Assembly: GCF_001428895.1 (NCBI RefSeq)
Contig: NZ_LMJA01000031.1
Span: 253,975-317,974, forward strand
Reading direction: 5' to 3'
Length of the DNA stretch: 64,000 bases
DNA from: Mycobacterium sp. Root265
GTDB taxonomy: Bacteria > Actinomycetota > Actinomycetes > Mycobacteriales > Mycobacteriaceae
In this document: positions 53,310-61,649 of the stretch, one piece after another
Numbering within the stretch: position 1 is the stretch's first letter
Layout of the letters: every line of letters starts with the position of its first letter
Notes under the pieces: model-generated
Database searches by the model: none
What the model was told of the DNA's origin: nothing
What the model saw: the letters and a program-made list of their open reading frames with translations, nothing else
Program-made: the position numbers and the translations under genes

Positions 53310-56300
53310 GTGCAGCACACGCTCGAAGTGAGCAGGTTGGTCCTCGCAATGCTGATGACCGCCGTCGTCTTGGTGTTCGCCGCCAAGCGCGTGCTGTGGC
53401 TTACGAAGCTGATCAGCTCGGGCCAGAAAGTGGGCGACGAGCGCGGCCGGAAGAACGATCTGGTCAAGCGCTTCCTGAATCAGAACAAGGAAGTCTTCGC
53501 CCAGTCGAAGCTCCTGAAATGGTCGATCCCCGGTATCGCGCACTTCTTCACCATGTGGGGCTTCTTCGTCCTCGGCTCGGTGTACGTCGAGGCCTTCGGC
53601 GTGCTGTTCGACCCCGAGTTCCACATCCCGTTCGTCGGCCGCTGGGCCGTCCTGGGATTCCTGCAGGACTTCTTCGCCCTCATGGTGCTGCTCGGCATCC
53701 TGACCTTCGCGATCATCCGTCTGACCCGCGAGCCCAAGAAGATCGGCCGTGACTCCCGCTTCTACGGCTCGCACACCGGCGGCGCGTGGGAGATCCTCTT
53801 CATGATCTTCCTGGTCATCGCCACCTACGTGCTGTTCCGCGGTGCCGCGGTCAACGTGCTCGGCGAGGAGTTCCCCTACCAGTCCGGCGCCTTCCTCTCC
53901 GATGGCATGGCCTGGCTGCTGGCCCCGCTCGGCGCGACCGCGAACATGTGGATCGAGACCCTGGCCCTGATGGGTCACATCGGCGTCATGCTGGTGTTCC
54001 TGCTGATCGTGCTGCACTCCAAGCACCTGCACATCGGCCTGGCCCCCATCAACGTCACCTTCAAGCGCCTGCCCGACGGCCTGGGCCCGCTGCTGCCCAT
54101 GGAGCACAAGGGCGAGCCGATCGACTTCGACGATCCCGCCGAGGACGCGGTGTTCGGCCGCGGCAAGATCGAGGACTTCAGCTGGAAGGGCTACCTCGAC
54201 TTCACCACCTGCACCGAGTGCGGCCGCTGCCAGTCGCAGTGCCCGGCCTGGAACACCGGCAAGCCGCTGTCCCCCAAGCTCGTGATCATGAACCTGCGCG
54301 ACCACATGTTCGCGAAGGCGCCGTACTTCCTCGACGGCAAGGAGAGCCCGCTCGAGAACACCCCCGAGGGTGGTCTGGGCGAGGAGATCCGCGGCGAGAA
54401 GCACGACGAGAAGCATTCGCACGACCACGTGCCCGAGTCCGGCTTCGAGCGCATCCCGGCCGATTCCCCGCTGCAGGCGACCCGGCCGCTGGTCGGCACC
54501 CTTGAGCAGGGCGGCGTCATCGATCCCGACGTGCTGTGGTCCTGCACCAACTGCGGTGCCTGCGTGGAGCAGTGCCCGGTCGATATCGAGCACATCGACC
54601 ACATCGTGGACATGCGCCGCTACCAGGTCATGGTCGAATCCGAGTTCCCCGGCGAGCTCGGCGTGCTGTTCAAGAACCTGGAGAACAAGGGCAACCCCTG
54701 GGGCCAGAACGCCAAGGACCGCACCAACTGGATCGACGAGGTCGACTTCGACGTCCCGGTCTACGGCGAGGACGTGGACTCGTTCGACGGTTTCGAGTAC
54801 CTGTTCTGGGTCGGCTGCGCCGGCGCCTACGAGGACCGCGCCAAGAAGACCACCAAGGCGGTCGCCGAACTGCTCGCCACCGCGGGCGTGAAGTACCTGG
54901 TGCTGGGCACCGGAGAGACCTGCACCGGCGACTCCGCCCGTCGCGCCGGTAACGAGTTCCTGTTCCAGCAGCTCGCGGCGCAGAACGTCGAGACCATCAA
55001 CGAGCTGTTCGAGGGCGTCGAAGCCGTCGACCGCAAGGTCGTCGTCACCTGCCCGCACTGCTACAACACGATCAACCGCGAATACCCGCAGCTGGGCAGC
55101 AACTACACCGTGGTGCACCACACCCAGCTGCTGAACCGCCTGGTCCGCGACAAGCGACTCATCCCGGTGACCTCGGTCGACCAGGAAGTCACCTACCACG
55201 ACCCCTGCTTCCTGGGCCGGCACAACAAGGAGTACGAGGCCCCGCGTGAGCTGGTCGGCGCTGCCGGCGCGAAGCTCACCGAGATGCCCCGCCACGCGGA
55301 CCGCGGCCTGTGCTGTGGTGCCGGTGGTGCTCGGATGTGGATGGAAGAGCACATCGGTAAGCGCGTCAACACCGAGCGCACCGAGGAAGCCATCGACACC
55401 GGCGCCTCCGCGATCGCGACCGGTTGCCCGTTCTGCCGCGTGATGATCACCGACGGTGTCGACGACGTCGCCGCCGCCCGGGACATCGAGAAGGTCGAAG
55501 TGCTCGACGTCGCGCAGCTGCTGTTGAACTCGCTGGACACCAGCCTGTACACGCTGCCCGAAAAGGGCACCGCCGCAGCGGCTTCCGCAGAACGCGCCGA
55601 GGCCCGTGCCACGCTGGAGGCCGAGCAGGAAGCGGCCGCTGTCGCGGCTGCTCCCGCCGTCGAAGACGAGGTCGAGGAGGCCGACAAGCCGGCCGCTGCG
55701 GCCGCCGCAGCTCCGGTCACCGGACTCGGATTGGCCGGGGGCGCCAAGCGTCCGGGCGCCAAGAAGGCCGCCGCGCCGGCCGCCGAGGCCGCACCCGCTG
55801 CCGAGGCAGCCGCCCCCGCGGCACCGGCCAAGGGGCTCGGCTTGGCCGGGGGCGCCAAGCGTCCCGGTGCCAAGAAGGCCGCTCCTGCCGCTGCTGCCCC
55901 GGCTGCCGAGGCCGCACCCGCCGCTGAGGCCGCTGAGGCCGCTGCCCCCGCGGCACCGGTCAAGGGGCTCGGATTGGCCGGCGGCGCCAAGCGTCCGGGC
56001 GCCAAGAAGGCCGCCGCGCCCGCTGCACCTGCTGCTGCGGCCGCTCCGGCTGCCGAAGCCCCCGCCGAGGCCGCACCTGCCACGCCCGAACCGGAGGTCA
56101 AGGGACTCGGGATCGCCTCGGGCGCACGCCGTCCGGGTGCCAAGAAGGCTGCTCCGGCAGCGGCCGCGCCGGCCGCTCCGAAGGCCGAGGAGGCCCCGGT
56201 CGCCGAGGCGCCTGCGGCCGAGCCCGCTCAGCCCGCGGAACCGGCCAAGCCAGAGCCGCCGGTCGTGGGTCTGGGTATTGCCGCCGGCGCACGCCGTCCG

Positions 56301-56543
56301 GGTGCGAAGAAGGCAGCGCCCACGGCGCCGGCTGCTGAGCCGACTCCCGCGGCGGAGCCCGCCGCCGAACCTGTCGCCGAGGCCGAGCCCGAGGTGGTCG
56401 ACGAAGCACCTGAAGCACCCGAGGCACCGGCCGCCGAGCCGTCGTCGAACGGTTCCAGCGGTGCGGACCGGGTCGTCGGCGACGAAGCACCGGTCAAGGG
56501 TCTCGGTATCGCCAAGGGCACCCGCCGACCGGGCAAGCGCTGA
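53310..56543 (+). CDS. etfD: EtfD-like membrane FeS oxidoreductase (Rv0338c-like) with extended repeat tail
   Basis: A 1077-residue protein. Five or six N-terminal helices (about 8-240) form the haem/quinone-side membrane domain. Two 4Fe-4S motifs follow, CTECGRCQSQCP (about 301-312) and CTNCGACVEQCP (about 412-423). Two CCG-type cysteine-rich domains (VTCPHCYNTI; DRGLCCGAGGARMW) follow. EtfD passes electrons from EtfBA, and thus from acyl-CoA dehydrogenases, to the respiratory quinone. After about residue 760 there is an Ala/Pro/Glu-rich tail with six lysine-rich repeats. I recall 882 residues for Rv0338c, so the tail is the length difference. GTG start with GGGGAGG. Confidence 0.93.
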   Translation: MQHTLEVSRLVLAMLMTAVVLVFAAKRVLWLTKLISSGQKVGDERGRKNDLVKRFLNQNKEVFAQSKLLKWSIPGIAHFFTMWGFFVLGSVYVEAFGVLFDPEFHIPFVGRWAVLGFLQDFFALMVLLGILTFAIIRLTREPKKIGRDSRFYGSHTGGAWEILFMIFLVIATYVLFRGAAVNVLGEEFPYQSGAFLSDGMAWLLAPLGATANMWIETLALMGHIGVMLVFLLIVLHSKHLHIGLAPINVTFKRLPDGLGPLLPMEHKGEPIDFDDPAEDAVFGRGKIEDFSWKGYLDFTTCTECGRCQSQCPAWNTGKPLSPKLVIMNLRDHMFAKAPYFLDGKESPLENTPEGGLGEEIRGEKHDEKHSHDHVPESGFERIPADSPLQATRPLVGTLEQGGVIDPDVLWSCTNCGACVEQCPVDIEHIDHIVDMRRYQVMVESEFPGELGVLFKNLENKGNPWGQNAKDRTNWIDEVDFDVPVYGEDVDSFDGFEYLFWVGCAGAYEDRAKKTTKAVAELLATAGVKYLVLGTGETCTGDSARRAGNEFLFQQLAAQNVETINELFEGVEAVDRKVVVTCPHCYNTINREYPQLGSNYTVVHHTQLLNRLVRDKRLIPVTSVDQEVTYHDPCFLGRHNKEYEAPRELVGAAGAKLTEMPRHADRGLCCGAGGARMWMEEHIGKRVNTERTEEAIDTGASAIATGCPFCRVMITDGVDDVAAARDIEKVEVLDVAQLLLNSLDTSLYTLPEKGTAAAASAERAEARATLEAEQEAAAVAAAPAVEDEVEEADKPAAAAAAAPVTGLGLAGGAKRPGAKKAAAPAAEAAPAAEAAAPAAPAKGLGLAGGAKRPGAKKAAPAAAAPAAEAAPAAEAAEAAAPAAPVKGLGLAGGAKRPGAKKAAAPAAPAAAAAPAAEAPAEAAPATPEPEVKGLGIASGARRPGAKKAAPAAAAPAAPKAEEAPVAEAPAAEPAQPAEPAKPEPPVVGLGIAAGARRPGAKKAAPTAPAAEPTPAAEPAAEPVAEAEPEVVDEAPEAPEAPAAEPSSNGSSGADRVVGDEAPVKGLGIAKGTRRPGKR
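55722..56543 (+). repeat. etfD: Six repeats of GLGLAGGAKRPGAKKAA in the EtfD tail
   Basis: Units begin near 55722, 55836, 55965, 56103, 56268 and 56499. The first three read GLGLAGGAKRPGAKKAA, the next two are GLGIA(S/A)GARRPGAKKAA, and the last is GLGIAKGTRRPGKR and ends the protein. Spacers are Ala/Pro/Glu-rich and vary from about 20 to 60 residues. The alternation of basic repeats with acidic spacers suggests a flexible, polyvalent binding tail. Confidence 0.9.
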
Positions 56544-56563
56544 CTCTCAGCTCCACCCGCGAT

Positions 56564-56606
56564 TTGCGCACATTCCGTAACGCTCACCGTTACGGAATGT
56601 GCGCAA
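56564..56606. terminator. Perfect 19-bp stem hairpin between etfD and a convergent gene
   Basis: TTGCGCACATTCCGTAACG (56564-56582) is exactly complementary to 56588-56606 across the five-base loop CTCAC. It lies 20 bases after the etfD stop and 6 bases beyond the stop of the opposite gene, so it can terminate both directions. No U-tract. Confidence 0.8.
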
Positions 56607-56612
56607 CTTCGT

Positions 56613-57032
56613 TCAGGAGACCTGTTTCAGCTGGAATGGCGTCGCACTGGTGATTCCGCCCGGACACGCGCCATTGGAATCGGCGGACAAGATGCCGCGC
56701 AGCGACACCGGGTCGACCTCCATCGAAATGACGGCCGGCTGGAAACTGCCGTCCGGACAAATGAATCCGTCGGGTTTGGTGACGGAGAAATACCAGATGC
56801 CATTGGTCAACGTCATCGGGCTTGTCCAGCCCGCATTGCTGGCGACGGTCCCCGCGCAGCCGGCCGGCCCGCAGGTACTCGCGATGTTCCAGACGTTCTC
56901 GGGGTCACCCTCCGCGCCGGAATAGGCGCCATTGAGCAGCGGTGGTTCAGCCTGCGCAGCGGCGGCGAATGCCACACCGACAGCCACAGTGATCCCGAAT
57001 GCCGCGCCCAGCGAACGTGTTATCGACGTCAT
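56613..57032 (-). CDS. Small secreted protein of unknown function
   Basis: A 139-residue exported protein. ATG at 57030-57032 begins a signal peptide MTSITRSLGAAFGITVAVGVAF, likely cleaved after AQA (about residue 27). The mature part has four Cys (STCGPAGCAG, GFICPDG, GACPGG) and a beta-rich layout (GIWYFSVTKPDGF). It resembles small secreted mycobacterial proteins whose function is unknown. The start is within 140 bases of the aspC start on the other strand. The intervening sequence is AT-richer than the surroundings but shows no clear operator. Confidence 0.75.
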   Translation of the reverse strand: MTSITRSLGAAFGITVAVGVAFAAAAQAEPPLLNGAYSGAEGDPENVWNIASTCGPAGCAGTVASNAGWTSPMTLTNGIWYFSVTKPDGFICPDGSFQPAVISMEVDPVSLRGILSADSNGACPGGITSATPFQLKQVS

Positions 57033-57169
57033 AATGATCCGGAAAATAGCACCGCGCCACCGAAAAACCACGGATACGCACCGGTTATGCCCGTCAATTT
57101 ATGGCGCGGGTGTCGAATTGTTACTTCGGCCAGAAAATCGGTTTGCGAACCCGTGGGAGACTTGAGCCC

Positions 57170-58441
57170 GTGAGTACCCATCAGCTGCCGGACAAGACGT
57201 GGCATTCCAGCCAGCAGCCGCGCCCGCGGACGTTCGCTCAGTCGACCAAGCTGCAGGACGTTCTCTATGAGATCCGCGGCCCGGTGCACGAGCAGGCCTC
57301 CCGTCTGGAGGCCGAGGGGCATCGCATCCTCAAGCTCAACATCGGCAACCCGGCGCCGTTCGGCTTCGAGGCCCCCGATGTGATCATGCGCGACATCATC
57401 GGTGCGCTGCCGCACGCGCAGGGCTACTCCGACTCCAAGGGCATCATCCCGGCCCGCCGCGCCGTGTTCACCCGCTACGAGCTGGTCGAGGGCTTCCCGA
57501 AGTTCGACGTCGACGACGTCTTTCTGGGCAACGGCGTCTCCGAGCTCATCACCATGACCTTGCAGGCCCTGCTCGACAACGGCGACCAGGTCCTGATCCC
57601 GGCACCGGATTACCCGCTGTGGACGGCGTCCACGGCGCTGGCCGGCGGCACCCCGGTGCACTACATGTGCGACGAGACCCAGGGCTGGAATCCCGATATC
57701 GCCGACCTGGAATCCAAGATCACCGACCGCACCAAGGCGCTGGTCGTGATCAACCCGAACAACCCGACCGGCGCGGTGTACAGCCGCGAAATCCTGGAGC
57801 AGATGGTCGAACTCGCGCGCAAGCATCAGCTGCTGCTGCTCGCCGACGAGATCTACGACAAGATCCTCTACGACGACGCCAAGCACATCAGCCTGGCGAC
57901 GCTGGCACCCGACATGCTGTGCCTGACGTTCAACGGGCTGTCCAAGGCCTACCGGGTGGCGGGATATCGCTCGGGCTGGCTGGTGATCACTGGACCCAAG
58001 GAGCATGCAAGCAGCTTCCTGGAGGGCATCAACCTGCTCGCCAACATGCGGCTGTGCCCGAATGTGCCTGCCCAACATGCGATTCAGGTGGCCCTCGGCG
58101 GCCATCAGAGCATCGACGACCTGGTGCTGCCCGGTGGCCGGCTGCTCGAACAGCGCGATACCGCCTGGACGAAGCTCAACGAGATTCCCGGTGTCTCCTG
58201 CGTCAAGCCCGAGGGTGCGCTGTACGCCTTCCCCCGGCTCGATCCGGAGGTCTACGACATCCACGACGACGAGCAGCTGGTGCTCGATCTGCTGCTGCAG
58301 GAGAAGATCCTGGTGACCCAGGGCACCGGATTCAACTGGCCCACACCGGATCACCTGCGCATCGTGACGCTGCCGTGGTCGCGCGATCTGGCCAGCGCCA
58401 TCGAACGTCTCGGCAACTTCCTGGTGAGCTACCGGCAGTAG
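57170..58441 (+). CDS. aspC: Class I/II PLP aminotransferase (AspC/AlaA-like, Rv0337c-like)
   Basis: A 423-residue fold-type I aminotransferase. Recognisable elements: KLNIGNPAPFGFEAPDVI near the N-terminus, VFLGNGVSELITMTLQALL, the PLP phenolate/ring pocket VINPNNPTGAVY, LADEIYDKI with the conserved Asp, and the PLP Lys in FNGLSKAYRVAGYRSGW. It converts oxo acids and amino acids. Annotated as aspartate aminotransferase, but this branch often uses alanine/pyruvate. GTG start after GGGAGA. Follows etfD as in M. tuberculosis. Confidence 0.92.
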   Translation: MSTHQLPDKTWHSSQQPRPRTFAQSTKLQDVLYEIRGPVHEQASRLEAEGHRILKLNIGNPAPFGFEAPDVIMRDIIGALPHAQGYSDSKGIIPARRAVFTRYELVEGFPKFDVDDVFLGNGVSELITMTLQALLDNGDQVLIPAPDYPLWTASTALAGGTPVHYMCDETQGWNPDIADLESKITDRTKALVVINPNNPTGAVYSREILEQMVELARKHQLLLLADEIYDKILYDDAKHISLATLAPDMLCLTFNGLSKAYRVAGYRSGWLVITGPKEHASSFLEGINLLANMRLCPNVPAQHAIQVALGGHQSIDDLVLPGGRLLEQRDTAWTKLNEIPGVSCVKPEGALYAFPRLDPEVYDIHDDEQLVLDLLLQEKILVTQGTGFNWPTPDHLRIVTLPWSRDLASAIERLGNFLVSYRQ

Positions 58442-58454
58442 CCGAGACGCCGCC

Positions 58455-58460
58455 TACGCT
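58455..58460 (+). promoter_or_regulatory. Candidate -10 (TACGCT) for the YibE/F gene
   Basis: TACGCT ends six bases before the GTG at 58467 with no ribosome-binding site between, pointing to a leaderless start. Confidence 0.45.
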
Positions 58461-58466
58461 GTTGCG

Positions 58467-59717
58467 GTGGCACACTCGCATTCCCACTCATTGAGCGGTC
58501 CGGCACCGCTGGGCCCGTTGGCCGCCCGGATCGTGGTCGGACTGCTGATCGCTCTCGGCGTCCTGACGCTGGCGGGCGCGGCGTGGTTGTGGCCGAGCCA
58601 GCAGAAGGTCGACATCCCGCTGCCGTTCCAGAGCTCGGCCGGCGGCAGCGTCAGCACCGAAGCCGGGCAGGTGCAGTCCGTCAGCGCAGCCCAATGCGGG
58701 GGCCCATCGGTAGGGGTGGTCATCACCGCCCCGCCGGCCGCGACCACCGGCGCGGACACGCACTGCACCCAGGCGTTCATCGCAATCAACTCCGGACCCA
58801 ACGCCGGGGCGTACACCCTGCTGGAGTTCAGCGGCGGTCCCGGCCAGCCACAGCTGGCGGTCGGCGACGACATCCGGATCACCCGCGCGGTCGATCCCAC
58901 CGGCACCACGGCCTACTCGTTCTACGACTACGAGCGCGCGTGGCCGCTGGCGGCGCTGGCGGCCGCCTTCGCGGTGGTGGTCGTGGCGATCGCCGGCTGG
59001 CGCGGGTTGCGGGCGCTGATCGGTATCGTCGTCGCGTTCGGGGTGCTGGTGGTGTTCATGCTGCCCGCGCTGCGCGACGGCGCCGACGCGATTCCGGTCG
59101 CGCTGGTGGCCTCGTCGCTGATCCTCTACGCCGTGCTCTACCTAGCGCACGGCGTCAGCCTGCGTACCAGCGCCGCCCTGCTCGGTACCTTGACCTCACT
59201 GGTGCTTGCCACCGTGTTGTCCTGGGCGGCAATCGAACTGACGCAGCTGACCGGGTTGTCCGAGGAGGAGAACAACGCCGTCGCGACCTATCTCGGCGGC
59301 GTGTCGATCACCGGACTGCTGCTGGCCGGGTTCATCATCGGCTCGCTCGGTGTGCTCAACGATGTCACCGTGACGCAGGCGTCGACGGCCTTCGAGCTCG
59401 CCGAGCACAGCGAGTCCCGGCGTGCGGTCTTCTTCGGTGCGATGCGGGTGGGTCGCGACCATATCGCCAGCACCGTCTACACCCTGGTGCTCGCCTACGC
59501 CGGTAGCGCGCTGCCCTTGCTGCTGCTGTTCAGCGTGGCCAACCGGTCGCTGGGTGATGTGCTGGTCAGCGAGAGCGTGGCCATCGAGATCGCGCGTTCC
59601 GCGGTCGGCGGTATCGCACTGGCGCTGTCGGTGCCGTTGACGACCGCGATCGCGGCGGTGCTCTCGACCCCTACCGCTGCAGCAACTCCAACAGATACGC
59701 CCCGTACCCGGACTTGA
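58467..59717 (+). CDS. YibE/F family membrane protein
   Basis: A 416-residue protein. A His/Ser-rich N-terminus (MAHSHSHSL) and one helix (about 20-43) are followed by an extracytoplasmic segment of ~100 residues with two Cys. Six or seven further helices then carry the YibE/F signature, including [37 protein letters not shown] and the conserved GMLNDV-like piece [19 protein letters not shown]. The family is uncharacterised. The 3' end runs 47 bases into the convergent rmlA gene, which also removes a longer C-terminal tail. Confidence 0.85.
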   Translation: MAHSHSHSLSGPAPLGPLAARIVVGLLIALGVLTLAGAAWLWPSQQKVDIPLPFQSSAGGSVSTEAGQVQSVSAAQCGGPSVGVVITAPPAATTGADTHCTQAFIAINSGPNAGAYTLLEFSGGPGQPQLAVGDDIRITRAVDPTGTTAYSFYDYERAWPLAALAAAFAVVVVAIAGWRGLRALIGIVVAFGVLVVFMLPALRDGADAIPVALVASSLILYAVLYLAHGVSLRTSAALLGTLTSLVLATVLSWAAIELTQLTGLSEEENNAVATYLGGVSITGLLLAGFIIGSLGVLNDVTVTQASTAFELAEHSESRRAVFFGAMRVGRDHIASTVYTLVLAYAGSALPLLLLFSVANRSLGDVLVSESVAIEIARSAVGGIALALSVPLTTAIAAVLSTPTAAATPTDTPRTRT

Positions 59718-60534
59718 GCAGTCCCTGCGCCCGCTCGGCGAGCTGCTCGTCGTCGATGAAGCCCAGCCGCCACGCCACCTCTTCGGGGGCGCTGATCTTC
59801 AGGCCCTGGCGCTGCTCGATGGTCCGCACGAAATCGCTTGCGTCCAGTAGGGAATCGAAGGTCCCGGTGTCCAGCCAGGCGGTGCCGCGGGCCAGGGTCT
59901 CCACCGACAGCCTGCCCTGGCGCAGATAGATCTGGTTGATTTCGGTGATCTCGTACTCACCGCGCGCCGACTTCTGCAGCGACCGGGCGATCTCCACCAC
60001 GTCGTTGTCGTAGAAGTACAGCCCGGGCACCGCGTAGTGCGATTTCGGTTTGGCCGGCTTCTCCTCGAGCGACAGCGCCCTGCCGTCGGCGTCGAACTCG
60101 ACCACACCGTAGGCCGACGGGTTCGCCACCCAGTACGCGAAAATGGCTCCGCCGCTGACATTCTGGAAACGTCGCAGCCCGGTACCCAGCCCGGGACCGT
60201 AGAAGATGTTGTCGCCCAGCACCAGTGCCACCGTGTCGTTGCCGATGTGATCGGCGCCGATGACGAAGGCCTGCGCCAGTCCGTCGGGTTCATCCTGCAC
60301 CGCGTAGGTCAGGTTGATGCCGAGATCGGCACCGTCGCCGAGCAACCGGTGAAACGCCGCAGCGTCATGCCCGGTCGTGATGATCTGGATGTCGCGGATG
60401 CCCGCCATCATCAGGGTGCTCAGCGGGTAGTAGATCAGCGGCTTGTCGTAGACCGGCAGCAGCTGCTTGCTGATCCCCCGGGTGATCGGGTGCAGCCGGG
60501 TGCCAGATCCGCCGGCCAGGATGATGCCGCGCAT
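59671..60534 (-). CDS. rmlA: Glucose-1-phosphate thymidylyltransferase RmlA
   Basis: Makes dTDP-glucose from glucose 1-phosphate and dTTP, the first step to dTDP-rhamnose used in the mycobacterial arabinogalactan linker. 287 residues, the standard length. The N-terminal [35 protein letters not shown] is the nucleotidyltransferase signature, with the metal Asp in [14 protein letters not shown] and the substrate stretch [25 protein letters not shown] directly after the stop of the NTF2-like gene, so it sits at the end of an operon. Confidence 0.97.
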   Translation of the reverse strand: MRGIILAGGSGTRLHPITRGISKQLLPVYDKPLIYYPLSTLMMAGIRDIQIITTGHDAAAFHRLLGDGADLGINLTYAVQDEPDGLAQAFVIGADHIGNDTVALVLGDNIFYGPGLGTGLRRFQNVSGGAIFAYWVANPSAYGVVEFDADGRALSLEEKPAKPKSHYAVPGLYFYDNDVVEIARSLQKSARGEYEITEINQIYLRQGRLSVETLARGTAWLDTGTFDSLLDASDFVRTIEQRQGLKISAPEEVAWRLGFIDDEQLAERAQGLLKSGYGAYLLELLQR

Positions 60535-60900
60535 CTAGGTGTCGAGATCCCGTTCGGACAGGCCCGTCGCGGCCAGCGCTGCCTCCAGCGTCTCGTGCCG
60601 GAACACCGAGGTGACGTGGTCGTGCACGACCCGGAACGCCGATGCGTCGGCCACGCCGTCGGCCCCGGTGGCGGTCTGTTCGGCGACGACGACGCCGTCG
60701 TGCACGTAGAGCCTGCCGACCTCCACGACGCCGCGGCCGGAGTTCTGCACCCAGTCCAGCAGGGCCTGGTGTCCCTGGAACGCGCCGTTCGAGTCGCCGA
60801 CCTCGACATCGTCGCTGCACAGGGCCAGCAGGGTGTCGTTGTCGCCGGCGTTCAGCGCGTCGTGCCAGGCAAGGACGGTGGCGATTTCCGAGGTGCTCAT
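60535..60900 (-). CDS. NTF2/SnoaL-like small protein (Rv0333-like)
   Basis: A 121-residue protein with the SnoaL/NTF2 pattern: helix MSTSEIATVLAWHDALNAGDNDTLLALCSDDVEVGDSNGAFQGHQALLDWVQNSGRGVVEVGRLYVHDGVVVAEQTATG, then beta strands to the end. The cone-shaped pocket may bind a small ligand. The enzymatic role is undefined. Tight spacing: nine bases after the mycothiol-type gene and zero before rmlA. Confidence 0.82.
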   Translation of the reverse strand: MSTSEIATVLAWHDALNAGDNDTLLALCSDDVEVGDSNGAFQGHQALLDWVQNSGRGVVEVGRLYVHDGVVVAEQTATGADGVADASAFRVVHDHVTSVFRHETLEAALAATGLSERDLDT

Positions 60901-60909
60901 GCTGCAACC

Positions 60910-61647
60910 TTAGAACGGCGAGTTGGCCAGCCAGCCGTCCCATACCGAGGCGTCGCCCAGGACCTCCAGGCCGGCGTCGGCGGCGGTGCGTCTGCGGGTG
61001 ATGGCCATCAGCAGGTCGACGGCCGGCCCGCGCACGGCCACGTCGCCCTTGCCGTGCGCATGCGACCAGGACACCCCGTCCTCGTCGTGCACGATGGTCC
61101 ACTCGCCGGTCGGGCCCAGGCCGTCGTCGGTGGCGTGCAGATGCAGCGTCTGGCCGCGTTCGATGGGTGCATACCGTGCGGTCGCCAGGTCGATCCATTC
61201 ACTGACACCGTCGGCGGCCAGCTCGGCGGGCAGGGTGAACTCCCTGCCCAGCGCCATCTCGGCGTCGGCGCGGTGCACAGCCTGCTCGTGCACCCGGCGC
61301 CGGATCCACCAGCCCGGGATGTGCGGGCCGACGAAGGTCCACACCTTGGCGTGCGGGCCGATCCGTTCGACGGTGTCGATGAGCGCCTGCGCACCGTCGT
61401 TGAGCCAGTCGACGGCCTCGTTGATGTCCTCGGGCGGCTTACCGTTGGACACCTCGCGCGGGTCCAACGGTTCGGTGCGGCGCTCGGCGATTATCTGTGT
61501 GCACCAACGGTTCCCGCGTCCGACATGGCGGAACAACTGTTTCAAGGTCCACTCGTCGCAGGTCGGCACCGGCGTCGACGGGTCAGCGTCGCGAATCAGG
61601 TCACCGAAGGTCTTGGTCTGCTCGAGCAGGGCGGCTCGGAAATCCAC
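60910..61647 (-). CDS. Maleylpyruvate isomerase family mycothiol-dependent protein (Rv0332-like)
   Basis: A 245-residue DinB/MDMPI-type protein. GTG at 61645-61647 gives VDFRAALLEQTKTFGDLI. The metal ligands are expected in TCDEWTLKQLFRHVGRGNRWC and in RRRVHEQAVHRADAEMALG. The C-terminal MDMPI_C beta domain runs from about residue 165 (TLHLHATDDGLGPTGEWTIV). Known members use mycothiol as cofactor. The substrate here is not known. It starts only two bases after the P450 stop, so it is in the same operon. Confidence 0.85.
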   Translation of the reverse strand: MDFRAALLEQTKTFGDLIRDADPSTPVPTCDEWTLKQLFRHVGRGNRWCTQIIAERRTEPLDPREVSNGKPPEDINEAVDWLNDGAQALIDTVERIGPHAKVWTFVGPHIPGWWIRRRVHEQAVHRADAEMALGREFTLPAELAADGVSEWIDLATARYAPIERGQTLHLHATDDGLGPTGEWTIVHDEDGVSWSHAHGKGDVAVRGPAVDLLMAITRRRTAADAGLEVLGDASVWDGWLANSPF

Positions 61648-61649
61648 GC

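Noticed and set aside
53280-55352. 690-codon open frame antisense to etfD
   Set aside because: Entirely inside the etfD core on the other strand. Its product is low-complexity (Val/Gly/Leu/His-rich), typical of a high-GC shadow frame, and it has no ribosome-binding site or recognisable domain.
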